DNA of 44,662 bases. Origin: DAOUMU01 sp034409055. GTDB lineage: Bacteria; Chloroflexota; Anaerolineae; 4572-78; J111. Under the pieces are notes generated by a model. It was not told the DNA's origin and searched no databases. It saw only the letters and a program-made list of their open reading frames with translations. The stretch's first letter is position 1, and every line of letters begins with the position of its first letter. The position numbers were made by a program, and so were the translations under genes. Below, one piece after another: positions 23,885 through 31,738 of this stretch. The DNA is taken from assembly GCA_034409055.1 (NCBI GenBank), contig DAOUMU010000311.1, forward strand, positions 1 to 44,662. Direction: 5' to 3'.

Positions 23885-25666
23885 CTACTTCCAGGTAAAG
23901 GTGCGTCTTTCACTTTCGGGGCTAATAGCGGTGCCGGAGCCGTCATCGTTGAGGCGCTCTACCACGATAAACCACTCGTAACGATTCTCAGGTGGATCAA
24001 TCTGTCCGAACAGAGACAAGGGGACCGTCCACTCCGATTCCTTGACTTGCGTGCCTTGATAAGTAAGTTTGCCTTCGTAAGGATAGACCAGGCGCACCGC
24101 ATACTGCTCATCCGGAGCTAACTCGTCCACCGGTTCCCACCGCAGCACGATTGTATTTCCCTGGATAAAGGCAAAATTATCTTCTGGTTCCAGTAGCACC
24201 GGGGCCTCATATTTCATGGCCGGGGTGGGGGTCTCAGCCGGGGTGGGCGTGTCGGTCGGTTCAGTCGGTGGCGGGGTATCGGTCGGCAGGGGGGTATCGG
24301 TTGGAATGGGCGTATCCGTAGGCGGTGGCACAGGCGTATCTGTTGGCAGCGGGGTGGCTGTCTCCGTGGGGAGTGGGGTATTGGTGGGTGGTAGGGCGGT
24401 CGGCGTTGTTGTCGGCGGCAAAGTTGGCGTTGGAGGGGGTGAAATCGGCGACTGAAAACCAACCGTATCCGGGGTGGCCTCAGTATCCCCACCAGCTTCA
24501 ATTATTTCCTCTTCAGGAATCGCGCCTGGCAAACCCAGTCCAGCCAGTAACTCACTGCCTGTTTCACTCTGCCAGAGGAACCAGCCTCCTCCACCCACAC
24601 ACACGACACACCCCAAGATCACCACGATGGCCGCCACGGGGAGAATCACTCGCAGCAGTCTCGATGATGAACGTCTAGCGTCTGGTTGCGGTTGTCGGGC
24701 CGCTTGCTCGGCCGCTGATTTCCGCCTCTTTTGAGGAGGTATTGGACGACTGGCCGGTCTGGCTTCTTTTTCCTGGGGACGGGCGGAACGCTCAACCGGC
24801 CTCTCCTTGGCCACCGGACGACTGGCAACTTGCGGCTCTTTGGCCACGGGCGGAGGCTCAACGCGTCTCTCTTCGGCTACCGGCGGACGATCAGCCGGAC
24901 TCTCTTTGCCGCTCTCCGTTTCGGCCTCTTTTTGTTCAGTTGGAGCGGCAGTTGGACCAGGAGCCGGGGCTTCTGCCAATTCTTTTTCAATCGGACCAAC
25001 AGCTTCCGGGGTGTCAAGCTCAGATTCGGGTGGAGGGGCCGGGGGTGGCTTGGGCATAACAGAGGGCAAGGGAATATTAACCGACTCATCCACTTCCGGC
25101 ACCGTGGCCGGAGGGGGCGGGGGCGGTCTGAACCGGGATACCAACGTATTACCCAGGGGTCGAGGAGGCGTGCCCATTTCCGGTCTGGAGGGAGGCGGCA
25201 TCGGCCTGCTGGAGCCACTGACCATCGTCGCCTCACCACCGGACGGTCGACCAGCCCCTGGTGTGGGTTTAATCTCATCCAGACCAGGACGCTCACTCTT
25301 AGTTTCAGTTTCTTCACCAGCCTCCCCAGCAATGACTCCCCGATCGCTTTCTGCGGCTTTGACGGCCTGCTCTATCTCTTGCGAGCCCATGGCCTCAGCC
25401 CCACTGCCGGGAAATAGAAAATCGCCGACCGAATCGGGTCGAGAGACCAGCCAACCGACCAGAGCTCGATGGGACTCTAAATCGAGGTCCACCGTCTTGA
25501 GAGTCTTACTCCCGGCCGGGGTAAAGCTAATATTGGGATTTTTACCGGCCAGGTGCAAGTGAGACAGGCGTAGCTGGGCCACTTCGTCCGGAGATAAGCC
25601 CAGTCGTCGCACCAGCAGGTGCAGGGTTTTACGCAAGGTTGTTTCTGGAGTTGCCTCTGTATTCAT
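23885..25666 (-). CDS. membrane-anchored Pro/Thr-rich protein with recombinase-like N-terminus
   Basis: The 593-residue protein has four parts. Residues about 8-110 resemble the first half of a tyrosine-recombinase catalytic domain (RRLGLSPDEVAQLRLSHLHL, then SKTLKTVDLDLESHRALVGWL and FLFPG), but the catalytic GLR Arg is absent and no His-x-x-Arg or Tyr follows. Next is a long Pro/Glu-rich disordered stretch (about 120-330), a single membrane helix (about 340-365, with CVVCVGGGGWF), a Pro/Thr repeat stalk (PTDTP units, about 410-475) and a beta-sandwich-like C-terminal domain (about 480-593) with Trp-rich strands. It should have the first parts inside and the stalk and sandwich outside. Function unknown. 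Confidence 0.8.
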   Translation of the reverse strand: MNTEATPETTLRKTLHLLVRRLGLSPDEVAQLRLSHLHLAGKNPNISFTPAGSKTLKTVDLDLESHRALVGWLVSRPDSVGDFLFPGSGAEAMGSQEIEQAVKAAESDRGVIAGEAGEETETKSERPGLDEIKPTPGAGRPSGGEATMVSGSSRPMPPPSRPEMGTPPRPLGNTLVSRFRPPPPPPATVPEVDESVNIPLPSVMPKPPPAPPPESELDTPEAVGPIEKELAEAPAPGPTAAPTEQKEAETESGKESPADRPPVAEERRVEPPPVAKEPQVASRPVAKERPVERSARPQEKEARPASRPIPPQKRRKSAAEQAARQPQPDARRSSSRLLRVILPVAAIVVILGCVVCVGGGGWFLWQSETGSELLAGLGLPGAIPEEEIIEAGGDTEATPDTVGFQSPISPPPTPTLPPTTTPTALPPTNTPLPTETATPLPTDTPVPPPTDTPIPTDTPLPTDTPPPTEPTDTPTPAETPTPAMKYEAPVLLEPEDNFAFIQGNTIVLRWEPVDELAPDEQYAVRLVYPYEGKLTYQGTQVKESEWTVPLSLFGQIDPPENRYEWFIVVERLNDDGSGTAISPESERRTFTWK

Positions 25667-25725
25667 AAATTATTACCAGTTGGGAATGTCATCCCCGTCC
25701 TTTAGAGCAAAAGTGTCCTACACTC

Positions 25726-25962
25726 TTGATTCTACTGATTTTAAACGTAAGGAGCAAACAATCCCCCTTTACGTTTGGGAGTGTTTCAGCATACCATCTG
25801 GCCGACCACCAAGCGACCGTACATAATTTGCGCCAACGTTTGGCCGACTTAAACCAGACCTATGCCACTCAATATCGTAACCGGCAACGCCAATTAGTTC
25901 AACAACTCGAGAACGCAACCTGCCAGATGATCTGTCGCTTGGGAAATTGTCCAAGACCATAA
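25726..25962 (+). CDS. possible small hypothetical protein
   Basis: The frame encodes 78 residues; the last 50 (HNLRQRLADLNQTYATQYRN, then RQRQLVQQLENATCQ and MICRLGNC) look like an amphipathic, Gln/Arg-rich coiled coil. No ribosome-binding site precedes the ATG, and an AAGGAG at about 25750 is not followed by a usual start codon. It lies between the divergent start of the Pro/Thr-rich protein and the convergent end of a glycosyltransferase gene. It may be a real small gene with a misplaced start, a remnant, or chance. Confidence 0.3.
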   Translation: MILLILNVRSKQSPFTFGSVSAYHLADHQATVHNLRQRLADLNQTYATQYRNRQRQLVQQLENATCQMICRLGNCPRP

Positions 25963-25985
25963 TCAATCGCATTGGTGCAGGCAGT

Positions 25986-27560
25986 TCAAGGTTTAGAATC
26001 TATTTGGTAAACAGTCATATTATCACCGCCTGCTTGTGGTGTCCAGAGAGCATCAGTACTATAGATCAAGGTCAGGCTTGGGTTTTGAGTCAGGTGGGGA
26101 TACCACGAGGGGAACGTAACCAGATAGTCGGCCTGCCGGGTTATGATAAAATCAAAGAGGGCCCCTTCATCTCTGATAAAAGGAATAACTGCCGGCGTGA
26201 TCAAGCCGGCCAGATCGATTAGAGGTCGTTGCGTAAAGTATCCGATAGCTCCAATATCGTGGGCGGCAATGAGGGTGTCAGGCGGTGTGTTTTCATTTAA
26301 CCATTTGGCTGTGGCGACCATCTCGCTCTCAATAAACCGTACGTCTCGCCCGTAGGCTCGGGCCCCAATCACGGTAAAGGCCAGCACCAATATCAACAGC
26401 GATAGGGCCAGCGCCCGGCCGGCTGCCCGAAGCACAAGATGTTGTCCAGAAAGGCCCCTCAACAAGCGGCTCGTGCCCCACACGCCCAACAAAACTACCC
26501 AGGCAATGGCTGGAATTTGATAGCGTCCGTGTTGATAAGTGACCGGCAGTCGCAGCCCATACAGCAGCAAGTAGCTAATCCACCACAACCACATGGGGAG
26601 TAAGGTTGCCCGGCGCTCTTTAAGGGTCAACCAGGCTCCAAAAAACAACCCCGGTAACAGGAGCAGTTGAGCCCCAATAAAGATGACCCGAAACACTCCC
26701 TGCGCAGTTTCTATGGGGGGACCGAAATTACCAAACAGCCGCCACCAGAGCGGGAAAGATTTCAAGATGACATTGTATTCGGCCTGCTTGGCGTAGAAAG
26801 TGTTGGGAAAGGGCAGGCCGGTCGTCCACAAGTGAAGACCTATATAAGGCATAAGGAGTAAGCCCACCCCGGCCGCAAGCCAAACCCAGCTCTGCAGCAA
26901 ATCGGAGAAAAAACTAGAATTTTCCGGTTTCTGACGCCACCAGCGGTAGGCCATATCCAGGCCCACCAGGCCGACCAGCCCCACCCCCTCCGGCCGGGTC
27001 AGGATTAATAGCCCGCCCAAAATGCCCAGGCCAAAGTGGGCGAATGGGCGAATGGGCGAATGGGCCAGGTAACGCTCAAATAGGAAGATTGATAGCCAGA
27101 CGAACAAAATCGTCTCCATCCCGGAGACGGCTGCCCAGGTTAAGTGCCATTCAAAGATGCAAAATAGTCCGGCCAGCAGACCAACCCAAGGCTGCTCTGG
27201 AAAGAGACGAGCGCCCAGCCGGGCCATCGTCCAGCCGGTCAGGGCCAGAAAAATAAGCCCCAGCCCATAGGTCCAGATCTGAAAAGGCAGTCTGAGCAAA
27301 TATCCCAGACTGAGCAATAAAGACCACAAGGGGGCGGTTGAGCCCGCGCTGGGTACGCCCGGCACAAAAGCCAGTTGCCCACTGCGGGCCAGATTACGAG
27401 CGTAGGTTTGATGAATCCAGGCATCGTCCAGAGGAAAGCCGGAAAAGCCAAAGCCCCAGACTGAAACAGCCAGGTAGAACAAGCCCACAATCAGGGCCGC
27501 AGCCAGCCAGAGGACAATAGTTTTGAATTTTGAATTTTGAATTTTGAGTTTGGTGATCAT
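25986..27560 (-). CDS. GT39-like membrane glycosyltransferase
   Basis: The 524-residue polytopic protein has about ten or more hydrophobic helices. After the first helix it shows the acidic loop PLDDAWIHQTYARNLA (about 40-55), characteristic of GT-C fold enzymes (ArnT/PMT group), which transfer sugars from polyprenyl-phosphate donors outside the membrane. The C-terminal 130 residues are soluble and extracytoplasmic. Residues KLKIQNSKFKT at the N-terminus come from a TTTTGAA heptamer run (27521-27548), and SPIRPFAH near 170 from an 8-bp tandem repeat. It begins 5 bases after the upstream gene and ends the glycosyltransferase run. Acceptor and sugar are unknown. Confidence 0.8.
   Translation of the reverse strand: MITKLKIQNSKFKTIVLWLAAALIVGLFYLAVSVWGFGFSGFPLDDAWIHQTYARNLARSGQLAFVPGVPSAGSTAPLWSLLLSLGYLLRLPFQIWTYGLGLIFLALTGWTMARLGARLFPEQPWVGLLAGLFCIFEWHLTWAAVSGMETILFVWLSIFLFERYLAHSPIRPFAHFGLGILGGLLILTRPEGVGLVGLVGLDMAYRWWRQKPENSSFFSDLLQSWVWLAAGVGLLLMPYIGLHLWTTGLPFPNTFYAKQAEYNVILKSFPLWWRLFGNFGPPIETAQGVFRVIFIGAQLLLLPGLFFGAWLTLKERRATLLPMWLWWISYLLLYGLRLPVTYQHGRYQIPAIAWVVLLGVWGTSRLLRGLSGQHLVLRAAGRALALSLLILVLAFTVIGARAYGRDVRFIESEMVATAKWLNENTPPDTLIAAHDIGAIGYFTQRPLIDLAGLITPAVIPFIRDEGALFDFIITRQADYLVTFPSWYPHLTQNPSLTLIYSTDALWTPQAGGDNMTVYQIDSKP
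27036..27067. repeat. 8-bp tandem repeat inside glycosyltransferase gene
   Basis: Four copies of (A/G)TGGGCGA-type octamers in a row, encoding the SPIRPFAH-like segment on the minus strand. Copy number changes here would shift the frame. Confidence 0.7.
27521..27548. repeat. TTTTGAA heptamer run, 4 copies
   Basis: Three TTTTGAA and one TTTTGAG in phase, near the 5' end of the minus-strand gene starting at 27560, encoding an Lys/Gln/Asn-rich N-terminus. A related TTTTGAG run occurs at 42316. Confidence 0.8.
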
Positions 27561-27565
27561 AGACC

Positions 27566-29296
27566 CTATGGCTCGACAATCTCAAAAACATAAATATCCC
27601 CAAACGTCTTAACCAGAGACAACCGGGGATAGGTCACCGTTTGGTAATACAGGTCGGTCAGAGGGGCAGGGTGGTTCGGTTCCAGAATGAGATAATCTAC
27701 CCGGTATTTGCGGGCGACTTGCAGGGTGGTTTCCAGGTTTTCATTGGGCACGACGACACTCAGTCCTCCCCCGTGATAGCGATAAGCCGGGGGGTTGTTA
27801 ATCATAACGATTGCCGCCGGGTCTTGTTCGGCCACCCAGGCAGCCACGGTCGGATATAGGCTATCTGCGTTATTCCAGGCGTTGTTTTGAACGACTCGGC
27901 GGTAGTAAATGAAGCTACTCAGAGCCACGGCCATAAGCACCAACCCCAGGCCGAAAAATCGTTTGGCTAATTTTGCATCCCACTGGCGGCGACGACTGGC
28001 CACCCAATCGACAGTGCCATCTAAGCCAATCACAGCGGCCGCATAAATAAAGGGTAGTAACGCCCCGCCGGAATGAAAGAGCCCTCCCAGGGCCCCAGGA
28101 AAAGCAAAAACCAGGGTCATAGCCATGAAGAGAAGCAGCGCGTATAGTCCAACCAATTGGCTCAAAAGATGGCGACGCAAATGCCAGACCCCCACTAAAG
28201 TTAACGGAGCCAGAAAAATCATGCTCCAAACTGCCAGCACCGTCTGCAAATTGGCGGTCAACACCCACCAGCGTCCTTGCAGGATTGGACCCGGACCCTG
28301 GGCAAAAAAGGTGCGGGCTGACAATTCCCGCCCAAAACTGTATAGACCATTGTAAGAGCTAAACAAGTTGTTGGCCGTAGCCAGCCAGATCGTTTGCGAG
28401 CCAGCCGTGGGTAAGGGGGTGCCGACCACCAGCCAGTTGCGAATAAACCAGGGGGTTATGACCAGGGCATAGCCCAGGATGAGGTAAAACGTGAAACGTG
28501 AAACGTGAAACGTATTGCGTATTGCGTGTTGCGTCCCTTCGGCTTCGCTCAGGACAGGGTTGTGTGTTGCGTCCCTTCGGCTTCGCTCAGGACAGGGTTG
28601 CGTGTTATGTGTTGAGGGCGATATAACTCGTAAAAGGTAAATCAGAATAATAGCGATCAGCAAGAGGGGACCGTCGGCGCGGGCAAGGTGGGCCAGCCCG
28701 GCGAATGCACCTGCTGCAAGTAGATAATAAGGGATGTGGGATTGAACCTTGTCTGTCGTCCGTCGTTCGTCGTTCGTCGTTCGTCGTTCGTCCTCCCTCG
28801 CCATCCCCTCCCAGGCCATCAGTAAAGCCAGTGAACCGGCCACGGCAAAGGGGGTAAAATTGTCAATGGCTGTCCAAAAAGGGAAATAAAAGCCACTAAA
28901 AATGACGAACAGGCCGGCCAGCCAACCTGGCCAGCGTTGGCCGGACAGGGTATAGGTGGCCCAATAGCTAATTGGAGCCAACAAAGCGGATACAACCACG
29001 AAAGGTATCTGGGCGGCGCGATAGGTAGCGCCCCCCACCACCATTCCCAACCAGGCCAAAATGGAGGTGAGAGGCATCCAGTAGAGGTGGCTGGGTTGCG
29101 GTAGCGTCTCGAGATTATTGAGATAATTCCAGACAAAATCTTCCACGAAGCCGCGCCCCGCCGCCAGGTTGAGGGCATTGACGTAGGAATAGGCCGCGTC
29201 CATGTAGTTAGGTTGCTGTTGGGGCAGAGCGGCCAATAAGCGGACCAGTAAAGCCAGGCCGAAGAGTAGCCCCAAATCGCGGTGTTGCTTGCTCAT
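27566..29296 (-). CDS. GT39-like membrane glycosyltransferase with repeat inserts
   Basis: The 576-residue polytopic protein has the GT-C style first loop NYMDAAYSYVNALNLAAGRG (about 30-49) and PQPSHLYWMPLTS (about 67-79), multiple membrane helices, and a soluble C-terminal region after about 460. Two unusual hydrophilic inserts are repeat-encoded: DERRTTNDERRTTD at about 167-180 (GTCGTTC heptamers, 28755-28796) and a stretch near 232-271 with CPERSRR and PVLSEAEG followed by FHVSRFTF (28484-28601). The frame survives both, so they probably form loops. ATGA overlap with the upstream gene. The function is inferred from the fold only. Confidence 0.75.
   Translation of the reverse strand: MSKQHRDLGLLFGLALLVRLLAALPQQQPNYMDAAYSYVNALNLAAGRGFVEDFVWNYLNNLETLPQPSHLYWMPLTSILAWLGMVVGGATYRAAQIPFVVVSALLAPISYWATYTLSGQRWPGWLAGLFVIFSGFYFPFWTAIDNFTPFAVAGSLALLMAWEGMAREDERRTTNDERRTTDKVQSHIPYYLLAAGAFAGLAHLARADGPLLLIAIILIYLLRVISPSTHNTQPCPERSRRDATHNPVLSEAEGTQHAIRNTFHVSRFTFYLILGYALVITPWFIRNWLVVGTPLPTAGSQTIWLATANNLFSSYNGLYSFGRELSARTFFAQGPGPILQGRWWVLTANLQTVLAVWSMIFLAPLTLVGVWHLRRHLLSQLVGLYALLLFMAMTLVFAFPGALGGLFHSGGALLPFIYAAAVIGLDGTVDWVASRRRQWDAKLAKRFFGLGLVLMAVALSSFIYYRRVVQNNAWNNADSLYPTVAAWVAEQDPAAIVMINNPPAYRYHGGGLSVVVPNENLETTLQVARKYRVDYLILEPNHPAPLTDLYYQTVTYPRLSLVKTFGDIYVFEIVEP
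28484..28601. repeat. heptamer run plus two 38-bp repeats inside gene
   Basis: Seven heptamers in phase from 28484 change word along the run (GTAAAAC; GTGAAAC three times; GTATTGC twice; GTGTTGC). Two 38-bp near-identical copies follow at 28526-28563 and 28564-28601, each containing CTTCGGCTTCGCTCAGG. In the minus-strand protein the copies fall in different frames and give CPERSRR and PVLSEAEG, peptides seen as repeat-encoded tracts in many bacterial genomes. Confidence 0.85.
28755..28796. repeat. GTCGTTC heptamer run
   Basis: Six heptamers in phase, four of them exact GTCGTTC, inside the minus-strand glycosyltransferase gene, giving a DERRTTN-type repeat peptide. Confidence 0.85.
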
Positions 29297-31545
29297 AAAT
29301 CCGGCTCCAGGGCATAGAGTTGATAGGCGCCGGCTACATCGAACACAAGACGGAAGGCCTTGGTCTCCAGTTCGGTTAGCACGGTGGTGTCTATAGTTTC
29401 GGGTGAGTGGTTGAGTATAAAATTTAGACCGGAACGGTGGATCAGGACGTGGGTCACCCCGGCTTGTTGCCAGGCCTGGACAATGGCCTCGGCCGAACCA
29501 TAACGGTCAACCAGATGGGGAAACTCATCCAGAATGCTATCAGGCCGGCAATCGAGCTGGCAATTATAGCTGCGTGGTTCCCATAAAAAGGTTACCACGG
29601 CTTCGGCGGGCAGGTCTTCGTTTATTTGTTGCATCGCCGCGTAATAGGCTCCCAGTCGCCGGGTGAGATACTGCTCCCGTGTTTCCAGACCGGTCAGATA
29701 AGACAACGGATCGATTTTGAGGGTGAGCAGCCCTGTGTCAATTACGGTCAGGGCCAAAGTCAGGCCAATGGCCAGATTGGTGAAGCGGCTTAAGGAGAAA
29801 TTGGGCATATCAAGGCGAGACAAACCGGCCCATATCCAACCGGCCACCGGGGCCAGAGCAACCAGGCCGGGCAATAACAGCCGCGATTGCCACAGCGAGC
29901 GGGACCAGACGACCCCCAGCGTCCAGAAGCCAAACTGAGCCAGGGCATAAACGAGGAGCGGCGAGAGGGCCACCGGTCGTCCCCCCTGTTCCTTGGCCGA
30001 TGAGCGGGAGGCAGTATAGCGGTCGTCGAAGAAACCATACAGCAAAATCAGCGGCAGAAAAAGCAAGAAAAGAGGCCCGGTGCGTCCATCCCAGTAGTTG
30101 GCGTCACGTATGCCCAACGTCAGCAGCCAGGGCAGGGTTAGCAGCGTGCCCGGTCGAAAACCGATGCCCGTTCCGGCGGCGGCGTACCAGTCGACCCGGA
30201 AATTGTCCCAATATTGGCCGCCGAACCAGCCAAATAGAAACGGATAAACCGGGTTGCCGGTGAAAGCCCAGTTTTTAACGTACCAGGGTAAGGCCACCAG
30301 TAGGGCGACGAGAACGAAGGTGGCAAGATCTACCAATCCGGTGGAGCGGAGAGCGGAGAGCGGGGAGCGGAGAGCGGGAAGCGTGGAGCGTGGAGCGTGG
30401 AGCGTGAAACGTGAACGGCGATAAGCATACCACAGGATCAGGCTGCCAACAACCAGGGGGGTGATGAAGCTGGTGTACTTCATACCCATAGCCAGCCCGG
30501 CGAAAATTCCGCTGAGAATAAGCCAGACCCGAATTGCCGAAGGTTGTGAATTGCCGAAGGTTGTGAATTGTGAGTTTGCGATTCGGGAGGCGGGATTTTG
30601 GATATGGGGTTCCGGATGGGGGGTGGGGGACTGAATGTCACGCTTCCCTGTTTGATCATTACTAATTGCTAACACTTGCCCTGTGGGTTGATAATTGATC
30701 ATTGAATAAAGGCTGGCTAATTGGTAAAAGGCCAGGGCCAGGTCGTTGTAAGCCCAACCGGCCAGGGTGCTTATCATCGGCATACTGGTCAGGACGAGCA
30801 CGGCCGGCCAGGCCGATTTTTGGCCCAGGAAGCGGCGAGCAGTCAGATAAACCAAACCTGCCAACAGTAAGCCAAAAAGGGTGTGCAACAGTTTGGCGGC
30901 AATATCACCCCGCAGCAGGATGGCCCAGGCGTAGAGCATTTCCATCAGGGCGGGGAAGCTGAGGTGGGGGATGTCTATGTCGCCCACCACCCGGCCACTC
31001 TGTAGATAAATTTTGGGGCCGGTCAGGTGATAGAACAGGCCATCCCAATCGACCGGCGGCAGCAAGGCCACCAGCAAGGTCACCAGGGCCATTAGCAACA
31101 GGTAGAGGATCGTGAACAGGCCGGGGCGATTAACCGGTCGCCAGTGGCGATATCGGTGAAAGAAACGAACGGCCTGGGGGGCCAAAACTACACTCAGAGC
31201 AATGGTGACACCATAGGCCACAACAGGCTGGAACAGGCCCATCAGGCCCACGGCCAGGCTAAGCAGCCCCAGTGCTCCCAGCCCCAGGCCCGTACCCAGA
31301 ATGAGGGTTTCGGCCAGAGGCAGGCCGGTAGACCAGAGTCGTTGTAGAAACCAGGCCCCGGCCAGCAAAGCAATCAGCGCCAGCCAGCCGACCGTCAACA
31401 GGTCCAGCAGGGCGTGGCCAATGGCCAGGGCATTGGCTACCGAAAAGGGTTTTTGGACGGCGAAAAAGCTGGCCAGGACCCCAAAAATCCAGAGCAGAAA
31501 GACACTCACCAGGAGCCATCGCCAGGTTTCTGTACGTTGGTTCAT
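29293..31545 (-). CDS. GT39/ArnT-like membrane glycosyltransferase
   Basis: The 750-residue protein starts at the ATG at 31545 (MNQRTETWRWLL), with GAGG seven bases upstream; the frame is open for 66 more codons but they are the duplicated repeat at 31573-31738. It has about twelve membrane helices. After the fifth or so comes LLPPVDWDGLFYHLTGPKIY, a GT-C acidic loop, and HLSFPALMEMLYAW. A soluble C-terminal domain follows (about 610-750). Near residue 375-405 a segment with HAPRSTLPALRSPLSALRS is encoded by ten-plus heptamers (30341-30417), and a 17-bp repeat at about 30530-30567 adds another insert. ATGA overlap links it to the next gene. Confidence 0.78.
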   Translation of the reverse strand: MNQRTETWRWLLVSVFLLWIFGVLASFFAVQKPFSVANALAIGHALLDLLTVGWLALIALLAGAWFLQRLWSTGLPLAETLILGTGLGLGALGLLSLAVGLMGLFQPVVAYGVTIALSVVLAPQAVRFFHRYRHWRPVNRPGLFTILYLLLMALVTLLVALLPPVDWDGLFYHLTGPKIYLQSGRVVGDIDIPHLSFPALMEMLYAWAILLRGDIAAKLLHTLFGLLLAGLVYLTARRFLGQKSAWPAVLVLTSMPMISTLAGWAYNDLALAFYQLASLYSMINYQPTGQVLAISNDQTGKRDIQSPTPHPEPHIQNPASRIANSQFTTFGNSQPSAIRVWLILSGIFAGLAMGMKYTSFITPLVVGSLILWYAYRRSRFTLHAPRSTLPALRSPLSALRSTGLVDLATFVLVALLVALPWYVKNWAFTGNPVYPFLFGWFGGQYWDNFRVDWYAAAGTGIGFRPGTLLTLPWLLTLGIRDANYWDGRTGPLFLLFLPLILLYGFFDDRYTASRSSAKEQGGRPVALSPLLVYALAQFGFWTLGVVWSRSLWQSRLLLPGLVALAPVAGWIWAGLSRLDMPNFSLSRFTNLAIGLTLALTVIDTGLLTLKIDPLSYLTGLETREQYLTRRLGAYYAAMQQINEDLPAEAVVTFLWEPRSYNCQLDCRPDSILDEFPHLVDRYGSAEAIVQAWQQAGVTHVLIHRSGLNFILNHSPETIDTTVLTELETKAFRLVFDVAGAYQLYALEPDL
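30341..30417. repeat. eleven in-phase heptamers inside gene
   Basis: Eleven 7-bp units of the form G.....C run without a break: GTGGAGC, then GGAGAGC/GGGGAGC/GGGAAGC types, GTGGAGC three times, GTGAAAC, GTGAACG. They encode a Pro/Arg/Ser-rich hydrophilic loop in a membrane protein on the minus strand. Confidence 0.85.
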
Positions 31546-31572
31546 GACACTGCCTCGATGGAATGAGTCGTC

Positions 31573-31738
31573 AATTTCTGTAGCAACGGTATCTCTATGC
31601 CGTTGTTCTTGGCTCGCTGGCCACCCGCCATAGCCCACGCCAATCGGCCGCGTAAGAGCGATAATTTCCGTAGCAACGGCATCCCTATGCCGTTGTTCTT
31701 GGCTCGTTGGCCACCCGCCATAGCCCACGCCAATCGGC
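31573..31738. repeat. 76-bp direct repeat, two copies 90 bp apart
   Basis: Copies at 31573-31648 and 31663-31738 differ at only a few positions. Each begins with a palindromic core (AACGGCAT, CCCT, ATGCCGTT in the right copy). The right copy overlaps the 3' end of the GT87-like gene and supplies its last residues (ANEPRTTA); the left copy lies just upstream of the next gene's start. Confidence 0.85.

Noticed and set aside
24216..25562. Long open frames on the plus strand opposite the Pro/Thr-rich protein
   Set aside because: They mirror the low-complexity PT and Pro/Glu repeats (giving Gly/Val-Ser repeats) and lack start sites and domains; the minus-strand protein has a coherent membrane layout.
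25769..25972. 67-residue minus-strand frame
   Set aside because: It is antisense to the possible small plus-strand gene, has no ribosome-binding site and no recognisable pattern.
28484..28796. CRISPR array
   Set aside because: Repeats are 7 bp and 38 bp in direct tandem without unique spacers, lie inside a gene, and no cas genes are present.
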